NCBI GenBank assembly: GCA_038496445.1
Contig: JALMLS010000149.1
Location: forward strand, 124,001-188,000
Source of the DNA: Trichosphaerium sp. ATCC 40318
Taxonomy: Eukaryota > Discosea > Flabellinia > Trichosidae
Direction: 5' to 3'
DNA: 64,000 nt
Made by a program: the position numbers and the translations under genes. This document shows, piece after piece, positions 1-11,100 of the stretch. The notes beneath the pieces are model-generated. The model had not been told where the DNA came from. It made no database searches and saw nothing but the letters and a program-made list of their open reading frames with translations. Position 1 is the stretch's first letter. Every line of letters starts with the position of its first letter.

Positions 1-1
1 C

Positions 2-166
2 AAAACCATCGTGGTGATAAGCTTGATGTTTGTAGTATTACACATCCAGGTACCATACAATTCAGCTGTTGAACAACTCTTCTCGAGCAGAAGTTCAGTC
101 GAAAACAACCACAACATCTTAATGGCTCGTCGTGGTGTTCACCACGTGCTGAGGCATTTTTTTTGA
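2..166 (+). mobile_element. 3' end of a hAT-family transposase gene (partial, cut by window edge)
   Basis: One open frame runs from the window edge to a TGA at 164-166. It contains VPYNSAVEQLFSS followed by an ILMARRGVHHVL stretch. This resembles the C-terminal dimerisation region of hAT transposases, where a proline-x-x-SA-x-ER-x-FS core is followed by a basic helix. The usual Glu-Arg of the core is Glu-Gln here. The 5' part of the element lies outside the window, so activity cannot be judged. No terminal inverted repeat or target duplication was found downstream. The identification rests on about 30 residues. Confidence 0.6.
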
Positions 167-200
167 TTTTTTTTTTTGTTGTAATCACGTGTTGCTTTTT

Positions 201-224
201 ACTTACCTACTAAAAAAGGTAAGT
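201..224. repeat. 8-bp perfect inverted repeat (ACTTACCT/AGGTAAGT)
   Basis: The arms at 201-208 and 217-224 are exact reverse complements separated by 8 nt. The pair sits between the transposase fragment and the start of the TMEM135-like gene. The left arm also resembles the complement of a 5' splice site, so the resemblance to a transposon end or to spliced-leader or U1-like sequence may be chance. Confidence 0.4.
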
Positions 225-232
225 CACACTTG

Positions 233-949
233 ATGTATAATGTAGAATATTTTATATCTGAACTTAAAAGAGCAATACCTACATACCTTCCATTGTATTT
301 GATATTCTATGCTCTTTCAAAACACAAGAACAAAAGTATTATTCAACTCATGTTAAATGTACTACGTTCAAGTATATTCTTAACAACAATATGTGGATTG
401 GGATGGGCATCTGGATGTGTTTATTACCCCTTAACTGGAAGAAACTTCACTCGTACAAACTTATTCAGCCACTCGTGCGTTTTTCTTTTGCTTATCTTGA
501 TGTTTTGTTGACCAATCCTGTTTTAGGTGGGTAGCTGGTTTGGCAACCCTAATAGAGAGGCCAAATAGAAGAAAAGAACTTGCCGCTTATGGTATCACAT
601 ACGCTATTGACTCAGTGTATACATACTTGAGAAAGAGAGGTACAGAAACACTCCACCTTGTGTTGCGTTAATTAACTCTTATGAAACAGGGTACCTGGGT
701 CATCCACCAGCTTGGGTTAGTGGTGCACTTATGGTAATATCTTTAGCAATGATGATGTATCGATTTGATCTACAACCAGGTTAGTACACGAGATTATTGT
801 TTGCAAAAGTTTGGGCTTTTTTAACGTATTGTTCTACAGGATTCATTACAAAGTGGTTGCTCAATATTGACAAGGATAAAGTTCTTGGCATAAAAAAAGA
901 CGACGAGGATGACGTGTCAAGTCCAAGACAGCTAAGGCATACGACATGA
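233..949 (+). CDS. TMEM135-like membrane protein (short form, 4 exons)
   Basis: Exons at about 233-474, 527-639, 690-779 and 840-949 join in frame to a product of about 184 residues. The second exon reads SWVAGLATLIERPNRRKELA followed by a YAIDSVYTYL segment. This matches the conserved repeat in the C-terminal half of TMEM135 and related Tim17-like peroxisomal or mitochondrial membrane proteins, which has a Gly-rich helix, then an R-x-x-ELA motif and an aromatic helix. Several hydrophobic segments precede and follow it, and the end is acidic (KKDDEDDVSS). Animal TMEM135 is more than twice as long, so either upstream exons are missing beyond the hAT fragment or this is a short lineage form. 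The ATG at 233 is the first usable in-frame start. Family assignment is moderate; the function (lipid or peroxisome homeostasis) is inferred only. Confidence 0.55.
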
Positions 950-1212
950 TCATGTCCCTTGTTAAAATAAGTAATTCTAGTAAACCCTTTGTTTATATCC
1001 AATAATTTTCTAGCTACTTTGTGTTGTTTTAGACAAGTTACTCTACTCTATTTCCATAAAGTAGAAAATAGAGTATTAAGCTGAAGTAGGGTTACACTAT
1101 CACTAGGATCGCTCTTAAAAAAGTTGACCTACGATGGTATATATTGATGGAGAGATAAATATAGTGACAACATTTGCAGTAACTTTTTCTCTATTTTATA
1201 ATTTGTTTTTTA

Positions 1213-2774
1213 TTATGTTGAAGGTACAATAGCTTGAGGACAGTTAAAGTAAAAATCAGGATCATAATCAGCTTTGATACTCTGTAACCTAGGATAATTC
1301 TCGCCGTAATAATGTTTAACTGCGTCATCTAAGTACAGTATAGGTACATTTTGATAAACCTCAAAACTTCCATCTTCAGAGAACATTGGAATAATCACTT
1401 CCTCATACACATGTTTTGACCATTCTTCAACATCAGAGATCTCCTTCTGATAAGAAAAAAAGATTGTACCAAGTTCAAGAGACATAAGAGATGACCTATG
1501 GACATACGCTGTATCAGTCCTGCTACGAGACATACTCACACCGCCAGATAAATAAAAATGAAAACCAAAATGAACACTTTCGCTCAAGTTTGGTGCACTT
1601 TGTACTGAGTAACTTTTCTAAATCGGAAATAGTTGGATATCTCTTGATCTCAATCTCATTCCATCCAGCGTAGTATATGTGTTTTCCTACTTCATTCTCA
1701 TACCCCATTCTATAAGCCTCATATGGACTTATTGTGTACTCCTTGTAGTCAGATACAGCAATATTTTTTAAGTTGTTTTGCGCAAACAATCTTCCGCTTG
1801 CTGACTTGCCAAACCACCAGCCGTCTAGAGATGCTGACCCATTAAGGTTTAGTGAAAACGATCCACTAAACTCTTTTGGTGTATCTACAGCATACATTCT
1901 TTGAAAGGCGGTTATAACATCTTCTCTAGCAATAATGCATTCGAAGCTTCAACTAAATAAGTACACCATTTTTTATTCAAGTTCGTACCGCAGAACTGAT
2001 GGCACCGGTTTCTTTGGTTGTAAGTGATAGGCTGTGACTATACCAAAGTTTCCTGTAGGACCTCCACCACCCAATAGAGCCCAAAACAAGCTTGGATGAT
2101 TTGCAGCGCTAACACGTGATAAGAACGTGCCGTTTGGTAGCACAATATCATGACCGACAACCGAGTCTAAACCAACACCATAAGATCTCTGAGAAGGGCT
2201 CTGACCACCTCCTTGAAGAAATCCACCAAGCCTTACTCCAGCAGCTGAGCCCCACGTCATGAACAGGTTGTGTTCTTCGCAGAAATCCACTAATTGTGAC
2301 ATGTTTGTGCCTTTAATGACCGTATTAGTAATATACGTCCTAGTGAAAGTTTTTCAAACCTGGGCCAGCGGTAGCTGTCGATGTATTGTAATTATAAGTG
2401 ATTGAGTTCAATCGTGATACATCAATAACGACACGATTGTCAAGAACTGATAGCTGAGGATAACTATGGCCAGAAGAACGCACAACGATACAAACAGAAG
2501 CTTTCCTGCTAGTAAGGACTGACCATCGAACATCTTGTACCGATGTAGCGTATACAACACCAAAAGGATTACGCTTGTCCTCTAGATTCCACGATAAAGT
2601 TGAGTTAACGAACGGAATATCACCACGCTTGACAATACTAGCGCGTTCATTCAAACCAGCTCTTAGAGACGTCCAGAAGTCATTCTGAGGGTACATTACT
2701 GTACAATCAAAAGCGAATGCTACTGATAACATTAACAAGCACAACAGGACATTGTATCCATCAGAACGACGCAT
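1213..2774 (-). CDS. Secreted FAD-linked oxidase of the berberine-bridge-enzyme family
   Basis: At least four exons encode an oxidoreductase of about 480 residues. An N-terminal signal peptide (MRRSDGYNVLLCLLMLSVAF) points to the secretory pathway. The FAD-binding PCMH domain includes VVRSSGHSYPQLS, whose His is the usual 8-alpha covalent flavin attachment site. A second stretch, GGGQSPSQRSYGVGLDSVVG, lacks the Cys used for bicovalent attachment in plant BBE enzymes, so a single covalent link is expected. The last exon carries the BBE C-terminal motif YYGENYPRLQSIKADYDPDF. Family members oxidise sugars, alcohols or alkaloids with O2; the substrate here cannot be read from sequence. The gene converges on the TMEM135-like gene, with about 260 bp of 3' sequence between them. 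The start was chosen as the ATG directly before the signal peptide. Confidence 0.85.
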
Positions 2775-2905
2775 TCCCACAAAGAGATTGCTTGTTTTAT
2801 CAATAAAAAAGCTTGGCTTATCTAAAATTAATATTTAAATAAGGCCAAAATGTCCACGTGATAAAAAAACTAACAAAGGTTTTTTTTTGTGAGCGGTTTT
2901 TTCTT

Positions 2906-4684
2906 TTACCACCACTGTTTTAAATAATTTACAGCATCTGTGACCTTTTCACCTAATGTCTTTTCTTTTGTATCCTTGTTGTTATTGTCATCTTGGCTTA
3001 AAATGTGTTTCTTAACTTCTGTATCTTCTTGAACAACTTCATTATTCGAATTTTGTTGTTCAACTCCTTCTTTAACATCATCTTCACCTATTACTTCTAC
3101 TGACTCATCTTTTTCTTTTGTTTCTACTTGATCATTACCAACTACTTCATCCTTTACTTCTTCTATACCAGTAACAATATTATTAGTTTCTGGTTTCTTT
3201 GGTTTTTTTGGAACTCGTTTAATCATCTGTGAACAAAGCTTTGTGTTAGCTAACATGAATAATAACAACAGAGTCATACATGATGCTCATCAAATGATGG
3301 AGGAGCTTCCATTCCAGTGACTATAAGAAGTACTTCAATAGCTCCTTCTAAGCCTTCACGTGGTTCAGAAACACCCCAAAGAATATCACAATCTGGTCCA
3401 ACACGCTCATATATCGCCTCACTGATACTATTAACTACCTTCATTTTAACATCTGATCCTCCTGTAATACTAATTAATGCAGATTTTGCTCCCTAAATAC
3501 CAGTATTAGAAATAGTTGTTAGAAACAGCCAAAAAAAAATACCTCAATTGAAACATCAGATAAAAGAGGATGATTAATTGCTGCTTCTGTAACTTCAACT
3601 GCTGCGTTTTCTCCCTTTGCATTTGCCCAAGCCATAAGCGCAAATCCTTGATCTTTAATAGCATTTTCAACATCAGCATAATCAAGATTGATAAGGCCTA
3701 ATAACTGTCAACAAAGCGCAATAAAAAAAAAGTTGTGAAAAAAAAAACCAAGAAGCAACACTTTTTATCACGTGTTCTCTTTGTAGCTCAAGTACACTTA
3801 CCAGGATATATTAATAAATCACGAATACCCTTAACTCCATTATACAATACACGATCAACCATCTTGTATGACTCATTTGCTGTAATATTTGGAGACATTT
3901 GAAGTAATTTCTGATTAGATACAACAACAGTAATATCAGTATTACTATCCATCTCTCTTATTCCAGAAAGCGCAGTTGCAAATCGTTTAGGTCCTTCGTG
4001 CTTGAATGGAAGTGTAATGAACCCCACCGTTAAAATACCCATATCTTTCGCCTTTTGAGCGATGATAGGCGCTGCTCCAGTGCCTGAAGGTAAATAAGAA
4101 GTTGGGGTTTTTTGCGTCTTCAAAACTCTCACTGCGTACCTGTGCCTCCACCCATACCAGCAGCAATGAATAACATATCTGTACCTTCTAGCTCTTTTTC
4201 TACGTCTGCTAGACTATCTTCAGCAGCAAGAGCGCCCTTTTAGTGATGTCAGGACGAGAACATTAGAAGAGAATAAGAAAGTCACCTTTTCAACATCAGC
4301 TCCTGTGCCAGCGCCACGAAAACTGTTTTGACTGACTGTCAAGTGGACTTTATGTGGCGCCAACGATTTATGAAGTGCTTGAGTGTCTGTGTTTACTGCA
4401 ATGAACTTGACATCTGGTACTTCGTTGGAAATCATTGTATCTACGGCGTTACTACCACCACCTGATAACGGTAAGCGAAAAAACAATAATAACTGCCAAA
4501 ATACAGCCTATCCGCTTTCTCTATGCGTACCACCAACTCCTATCACTGTCATGGAGATTTTGCCAACAGTTGAGTATTGTCGAGGCGTATTAATGCGCAC
4601 AACCGCACGCACACGCTTTGTAGAACATGTTGAAGTGCGCCAATTGTTATTTGTGAGCACACGTCGCGTTCCTGCTAGAAACAT
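2906..4684 (-). CDS. ftsZ: Mitochondrial FtsZ (tubulin-family division GTPase)
   Basis: Five or more short exons give an FtsZ of about 460 residues. The first exon starts [17 protein letters not shown] and continues Arg-rich to a PRQYST site, a good mitochondrial presequence with a likely processing site. Then comes the FtsZ N-terminal nucleotide-binding motif VIGVGGGGSNAV, split by an intron inside the glycine run, and [13 protein letters not shown]. The tubulin signature [13 protein letters not shown] is also interrupted by an intron. [12 protein letters not shown] and SALISITGG follow. The C-terminal tail is long, acidic and Lys/Glu-rich and ends in LKQWW, unlike the conserved FtsA/ZipA-binding peptide of bacteria. 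Family members form a ring inside mitochondria at division. The gene is head-to-head with the small gene at 4813 (128 bp gap), which suggests a shared promoter. Confidence 0.93.
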
Positions 4685-4812
4685 TGTGACTTCACTTGTA
4701 CGAACCTCGGTAGTAGGTAGAGAACTAAAGAACGCTTTAAAGCGACGCCACAGTCAAAGCGCTTCTATCAACTGCAAAAAACTTTTGTTCATGTTCTTGC
4801 GCTGTTGAGCGT

Positions 4813-5168
4813 ATGTCAGACCAAAGGCTTGATTTTCATAGCAAAGAATTTGATGCTACATTCGCTCTAGAACAAGGGTTGACAGATGGTACTGAATTAA
4901 ATGCTTATATCACCTTTAACATACGCTTCTAGTGGACGGGTCAGCTGCTGACACAATAGAATTGCTTGTTAGTACTTTTGCTACATACATTCCAGAATAC
5001 CAGGGTAAACGTCACGCACAAGCTATAGAGAAGCTACGAAGCAACAGCAGAAAGCTTGATCCGAAAGCTAAGGAGAATCTGGCTAAAAAATACAAACAGC
5101 GCCTAAACAAACGAGAAGACATAAAGAGAAAAGCTGAGGACTGGATTGAACGCGCATTAAGTACATAA
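4813..5168 (+). CDS. Small charged helical protein, unknown function (2 exons)
   Basis: An ATG at 4813 begins MSDQRLDFHSKEFDATFAL. After a 44-nt intron the frame continues to TAA at 5166-5168, for about 103 residues in all. The C-terminal half is Lys/Arg/Glu-rich and predicted helical (RKLDPKAKENLAKKYKQRL). I do not recognise the family. The N-terminal DF-x(4)-FD pattern vaguely recalls trafficking-complex subunits, but that is not enough for a call. The gene shares a 128-bp divergent promoter region with mitochondrial ftsZ. Its stop lies 1 nt from the possible start of the downstream LSm-like gene. Confidence 0.6.
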
Positions 5169-5169
5169 C

Positions 5170-5735
5170 ATGTTACAACAATTTTATTTTGACACTTCAA
5201 AGCAACGACTCAAAAACGACGTGGACCTGTCTATAAGTAACAACAATACACTAATAAAATCATTGCTGACACTACCACGTTAGGTTAGCAGACTTGGCAC
5301 TAAATAAATCCAAAATACGAGTAGAAGTAAGAACAAAAAGGAACCAAGCAAAAGACTCACAAAGAAAATTTTACTCTGGTGTATGCATCACGGCAGACTA
5401 CCACTGGAATATTGTGCGCCAAATCCCAATAAGCTAGTTTACTAACCAACACGTTCTAGATACTCCACAGGGCTGTAGAGGAGGTAGAAAACGAAAAGAT
5501 TTTTTGCATCTAACAAAAATTTTAGCACGTGAACGGCGCTGGAAAGGTAATCAAGCGAAGGAAAATTGGAGTTGTCATAATAAAAGGAAACACAGTAATG
5601 TCAGTAATTAACAAAGATAAACCAACCAAACCTAAAGCCACAACAAACGATAGTAACCAAAAGAAAGAACAAAAAATCAACGTAAAAAAAGAAGCTATTG
5701 CAAACACTTGTACAATAAAATCCGAAGTAAACTAA
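5170..5735 (+). CDS. Sm/LSm-fold RNA-binding protein
   Basis: Introns were placed at about 5414-5460 (gtgcgc...tactaac...ctag) and about 5485-5528. The joined frame then shows an Sm1-like motif (KIRVEVRTKRN, then FYSGVCITADYHWNIIL) and an Sm2-like motif (RRKIGVVIIKGNTVMSV). These are the beta-strand blocks of the Sm fold used in snRNP and LSm rings. The tail is Lys/Asn-rich. The member cannot be fixed: Sm2 looks like SmB or SmG, while the Sm1 block also fits an LSMD1/NAA38-like protein. The first exon is uncertain. The best candidate starts MLQQFYFDTSKQRL at 5170 and needs a weak donor near 5223. The stop codon is secure. Confidence 0.6.
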
Positions 5736-5994
5736 AACATGTGGCTGTACATAGTAGTACAAAGTAACAAAGGGTAAAAGGGTGCTAAAGAACACCGTTG
5801 GTTTGATGGGTTGCCCACACCAGGGCAGAGCCATCGACTGGAAGGTCTAAACAGAGAACCGAAACCAGCCTATGTAAAAGCGCGAATTGACCTGCAGATT
5901 CGAACGAACGAGATCTGAACAAAGAGAATTGCTGTAGCGCTATGCCTGTGCAAAGGTAAATAGCTCCGTTGCTTTAACGTACCGAAAAAAGAAC
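5736..5994. other. Convergent 3' intergenic region
   Basis: This 259-bp gap lies between the stops of the LSm-like gene (+) and Cdc20 (-). It holds an imperfect inverted repeat around 5893-5920 (CAGATTCG ... CGAGATCTG). The GTTCGAATC-like string there prompted a tRNA check, but no T-arm pairing or anticodon arm could be drawn. Nothing else is supported. Confidence 0.4.
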
Positions 5995-7881
5995 TTAACG
6001 AATGGACTTGAGTGGGTTTTTGGCGCCCACGTTAGAAGAATGACCGCGACGCGATGAGAGCTTCTTCTTCCCAGTTCTGTTCTTTGGTTCCCAAATTTTC
6101 CAGAACTTAAGTGTCTCGTCCTCGCCAGCAGAGCAGACCATGGTACCTAGTACACCAAGTCAGCAATAGCCCAAGAAAAATCAAGAAAAAAACAGGAACT
6201 AAACAAAGTGTTGAAATCTGGTTTCTTGTGCTTACCGTCTGGGCTCATGCATGTATGAATGCAACGATTGCAGTTACCTTTAAGATCAGCAAGAGCAACC
6301 ATTGTTGGATATTTCCAAACTCGGAGAGAAGTTCCTTTTGAGAAAAAGCCGTGCGATGACACTAACTCGCGGTAGTTAGGAGACCACTGCAACGAACACA
6401 CTTGGGAGCCAGTGTTGATCGAGTTCACACAAGATCCGGATGCAGTATTCCAGAATCGAATGTGTTTATCAGTGGCACCACCGCCAGTAGCGAGCAAATT
6501 GTTTTGCCAAGGACACCTAAAGAGTACGTGAGTAAAAAATTGCAAGCCGAACAAGAAATCGAAAAAAAAACCTCTTAATGCTTGTGAAACGTACCAAGAA
6601 ATGGCTCGCACGGCACCTTGATGCTCTGTCAGTACGTATTTTGGTGTGACGTCTGACAAGCCGTTCCAGATACAGACACGATCGTCGTTTCCTTTAAAAG
6701 ACTGTGAGTTCAGACGTAATCAATAGGTAGTAGGGTACCTCCAGAAGCAAGGGTTGTGCCGTCATGAGACCAACGCAAAGAGCAAACTTCGCGTTCGTGG
6801 CCTTGTACTACACTGACTCTGGCGTTTTTAGCCGTAACGTCGTAATGTGTGATACTAGCGTCTTGAGAACCAGCGGACAAGATATGACCGTTCCAAGCAT
6901 GGCACCCGACACGTCCAATAGGACCGTCCAAAGCTAAGGAGAAATAAGAACAACAGAGAACAATAGGAAAAGGTAATAAAATGTGTCGAAAGAAAGCGTA
7001 CTTCTCAGTTGTTTCTGTGCTGCTGTATCCCAGATCTGTGTGGTACCATTTTGAAGGCCAATAGCTAGATGATCGGAACCATTAGCCCATTTAACAGAGC
7101 AGATGAAGTCTTTTGGGACATCACCGAGCTCGCTAAAGTTTGCCAACTCATGAATATCACAAGTTCTAGGGTTGTACAGATGAACCTACGTGAAAGGTAA
7201 GACGAAGAGAAACCGGAATCACAAAAGATAAACCAAAAAAAAAGAGGGAACGTACAGTGTGACCGAGAGCGATGGCTATGTATTCGTTATGGTGAGACCA
7301 GTCCAAGATGTTCAGGTAGTAGTTGTTGCTAATATCTGGAGCATCGAGAACATTTACAGGTCGCGAAGAAATGTGACGGCTTGGAGCTGTGTTTCTGGAC
7401 AAATGAGACTGTGTATAGAGGACTTTACTTCCAGTAACATAGCCAGAACGTGGAGCAGGTGCCTTGCGTTTCATAGCAAGAATTTTGGAACCTGGTTGAG
7501 CAGCTACAAAGGAGGTTAGACGAGAAGACAAGGAAGAGCGGCAAAAAGTTTTGAAAAAAAATAGCGGTTAGTTCTGAAACTGTTGTTTGTGGTTGTACAT
7601 ACAGCTCTCGTCGCCAAAACAAGCGTTTGACAAACCACCGAGGTACTGTTGTTGCGAAACGAGGTTAGGGGCGTTTTCACCGTCGTTTGTAAGACTGTAG
7701 GAGTTTGCGTCCATATTCATAGCAGATCTGAAAGGTATGAAGCGATCAGTGCCTACTTGTGTTGATACAGAGTATTTTGGGTTTGTGACGAGCTAATAAG
7801 TGTCAACTCTGGTAAAGTAGGCGGTAAGAGACGTACAGATGGGAAACCAGATAGAGATGGAGAATGTTGTGCAGAAAGCAT
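5995..7881 (-). CDS. cdc20: APC/C activator Cdc20 (Fizzy), WD40 protein
   Basis: Seven or eight exons encode a protein of about 480 residues. After a short first exon (MLSAQHSPSLSGFPS) the C-box DRFIPFRSAMNMDA is present; this is the APC/C-binding motif. Then come the Cdc20-type linker KILAMKRKAPAP and the conserved block NVLDAPDISNNYYLNILDWS. Seven WD40 blades follow, with QIWD, HYDV, IRFWN, RVWK and KFWK ends. The protein ends in the canonical Ile-Arg tail (NPLKSIR, stop at 5995), which docks on APC3. The SAMNMDA context after the C-box and KILAMKRKAP favour Cdc20 over Cdh1. Cdc20 presents securin and cyclin B to the APC/C and is the target of the spindle checkpoint. The start codon is 220 bp from the divergent ARM-BTB gene. 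Confidence 0.93.
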
Positions 7882-8100
7882 TTATAGAATGAATATAGAG
7901 TAGTAAAGAGTGAAGCTGTGTGGCTTTGAATACTTATAATGTGATTTTATGTTTTATGAAGTTTATTTTTCGTAACGGCTAGTTAAAACCGTCACGCTAC
8001 TAACTATTTATACGGTTGGCATGCGTAGATTTTAAAGAGGTTAAAACAAAGCAAGAATTTGGTGCAGAAAGTTAATATTTCGTAGGCAAAGTCAGCCGTC
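7882..8100. promoter_or_regulatory. Divergent promoter region of Cdc20 and the ARM-BTB gene, with an MSA-like element
   Basis: This 219-bp gap separates two start codons pointing away from each other. At 7971-7981 it holds CGTAACGGCTA, which matches 10 of 11 positions of the plant mitosis-specific activator consensus YCYAACGGYYA bound by three-repeat MYB proteins. A related inverted copy, AAACCGTCA, follows at about 7986-7994. The position upstream of a mitotic gene is suggestive. Function in this organism is inference. Confidence 0.35.
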
Positions 8101-11100
8101 ATGAACTGGCAACGCGTTAAAGGTAAGACGTTGAAATTTCATGTCTCTTTGCACTAACTGTACGTTATAGACGCTATAGCGATTGATGTAGCTACACTTA
8201 ACAGTAGCGGAAGCACGGAAAAGCAGAAGACAGCTTCATTGACGCGTATAACTGAAAAGACATCGCGGAGTGGTACGCGTTTACCAATTAATATACTTCA
8301 ACTTCTTTTTTTATTATACGCGTGTTGACACCTTAGCTACCTATGGGCAGTGGGCCAGAGCTTGTAGAGAGGTGGCTGTAGACCTGGGTATTTTAAAACC
8401 GTGTGTTGCCCTACTTTCAAGTTCAAACAAACAACTAAGATGGGCTGCGGCACATACCGTACGAGTTCTAGCTTTTGACGCAGGTACAGCCGATTTAGTA
8501 ATAATGTTTTACAATACAATTAACATTGCTCCAGACGTCACTAAAATAGAGCTTGTAAAACTTGGAGTCGTAAAAAAACTGATTGAGTCACTTGAACTTG
8601 GTACGGAGTTAGTTTTTATATTACAACTCGTATCGAACATCTATTTGTGAATGCATTGATAAAATGAACTTTTATCAAAGAGTAAAGTAGTGTTGTTGCT
8701 CAATCTAACTTTTTTTTTTATTTCTAGCAAAAGAGAATAAACGCCAAGTATGTGCTAACGTATGTGCTATTATTTGCAATGTATCTACAGTAGGTATGAT
8801 ATCATGATGTCAACTCTTACGCCAGAAATCTCAAAAAAACTACAAATAACTTATCTTGCACTTTTTATAGAAGCAAACGCACGTATAATAGCTAAGGAAG
8901 GCGCTATCGCTGTATTGGTATCTCTTCTTAAAAATGCATCAGCGACAGATGATTTTACAAAAAAGTTAGTTACAGCTTTATGGAACCTGAGTGTCATTCG
9001 TACGAATAAGCAGCATGATGTGATTAAAACAAACTACTTTATAGCTGAAAATCGAGCAATGATGTTCAAGGATGGCGCTATTGATCTCTTACTAAAACTG
9101 CTTGTTTGTACTTCAGGAAATGTACAAGGTATTGCTGCTGGAGCATTATGTGTTATAGCTCAAGACGGTAAGTGGGTCCTATTTTCTGTCTTTGCGATCT
9201 TTTTTTGTTCACTAGAAGAATGGTAAAAAGTTTTTGATTTTTTTGCTTTGTTCGCTCACGTGTAATTAGAACCATATGCCGTTCATATAGAGAAGCATTT
9301 ACAAGATAACGCAGAGCAAGTCGGCGGAAATATACGACTCATGTGTACGCTAATCGAGAGATACCAACAAACTGAATTGACATTTTTTACAAAGATTTTA
9401 AAATGGGTATAAAAGTACAAGATGATAAGATTATTGTACCTCTTGTTCATGTTCTTAACAAAAACAGTCATAGACCTTATGTACGTTCATTATTTAATAT
9501 TATTTATTATGTTCTTGGGAGGAGGTTGACGCTTGTTTCTTAGTTACAATGGCTTAGTGCACGTGCTATTCATTTCTTGGGTGCTTGTGTTGGTACTGTA
9601 ACAAATCCCCGTTTGTTTTCTCACTCCCCTTAGCCTCTATTTCAATACTCGTTTGTCAGCGTGGTCTAGTATCTACGCTTATGGATATGATACATCATAA
9701 GATGGATATTCTAAAGAAACAAGCTAGTGAAGTGCTAATAGAAATAGCTAATCATAAAGGCATGATTTATTTTTTGAATTGTTGATTCAATTGATTTTGT
9801 CTTATATTTGATTAGATAAGCTATGGCACTTTGACTACTCCAGGACATCTTGTTTTTCTACTGATATGGAACGTATATTCGATATGGAGATGTTTAGTGA
9901 CTTTACAGTAAAAACAGCTGGAGGAGACATTTTCCTTCATAAGATCATTTTACAATGTCGTTGCCCTGACTATAAAAAGGTGAGTGCTCAATGTTTTTTT
10001 TTTCTCAAATTTAAGTTTGCCAGTACGCTTGTGTACATACAAAACTGGAACTTAACTTCCGCTACGGACGTTTATATTTTTTTTACAATTGTTAGTTGGA
10101 CTTGACAAAAGATTGTTTGGACTTATCTTCACATGATGTGACACATGTCCGTGCTTTTCTTGAATGGCTATATACAGGTCTATTCGACCATATTACACCA
10201 ACAGGATATACACCGGATCAAGTACGGACAAACAAAGAAAAGAACACAACCAATAATTCTTTTGGCACTTTTTTTAACAACTTTTTGATGCTTACCTGTT
10301 GTAGAAAGCATTAGAAGGCATGTCAAGGATAGTAAAATCATTGAAATTAGATTTAACAGCAAAAAAATTATCAAAACAAGTAGCGTCTTTAGCTAAGCCT
10401 TCTTCTGTACGTCAACGCTTTACTCTATTTTACTTTTTTATTACATACTCGTCAATTAATTGGTTTGTATAGGGTGCAAAGAAAATTACTTTGGAGTCAG
10501 TTATGGGCGTGAGTACTGTGCTTAATGATGGAAACAAGTGTTTTTGACAAGGTTTTTTTTGTAGGAGAGAAAGTCTTGGGAGTTGGATATGTTGGATACA
10601 GCAGTTGGTGGTGAACACAGTGATGTTTCTTTTGATGTTGCTGGAAAGATTGTACATACACATAAAATAGTTCTCTACGCTAGGTAATTTACACTCACAG
10701 CTAACTTGTTTTGTTATGTTTGTTTACGTTCTAAGCATCATCTTTAGATGTTCGTATTTTCGATCAATGTTTCAGTCAGGCATGATGGAAAGGTACTATT
10801 TGACAAACTGTTTTTTGCTGCTCAGCTTTTGCACTGGCAACTGTTTCTTTCTTGTTTTTGTCAATCTTATTAATAATCTTAGTCGCAAGAAGACTATTAA
10901 TATACCAGAAGATGACCCAGATGCATTCCAAAGCTTAGTACATTATATTTACACCGATAAGTTTGAGGTAGGATAACGAGTTGTTTTGGTCTTTATGTAG
11001 GAAGTTGCTTGCTTATTTTTTTACAGCCTGACATGTCTGATGAAGTTCAAGACTTGGCAATGCTCCTGTTTACAGCTAATGCATATGACTTGCCTCGGTT

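Noticed and set aside
201-224. Spliced-leader or U1 snRNA gene
   Set aside because: Only the short ACTTACCT complement is present; no snRNA body or Sm site follows.
5885-5925. GTTCGAATC-like string on the minus strand suggesting a tRNA
   Set aside because: Flanking bases do not pair as a T-arm, and no acceptor stem, D-arm or anticodon arm could be drawn.
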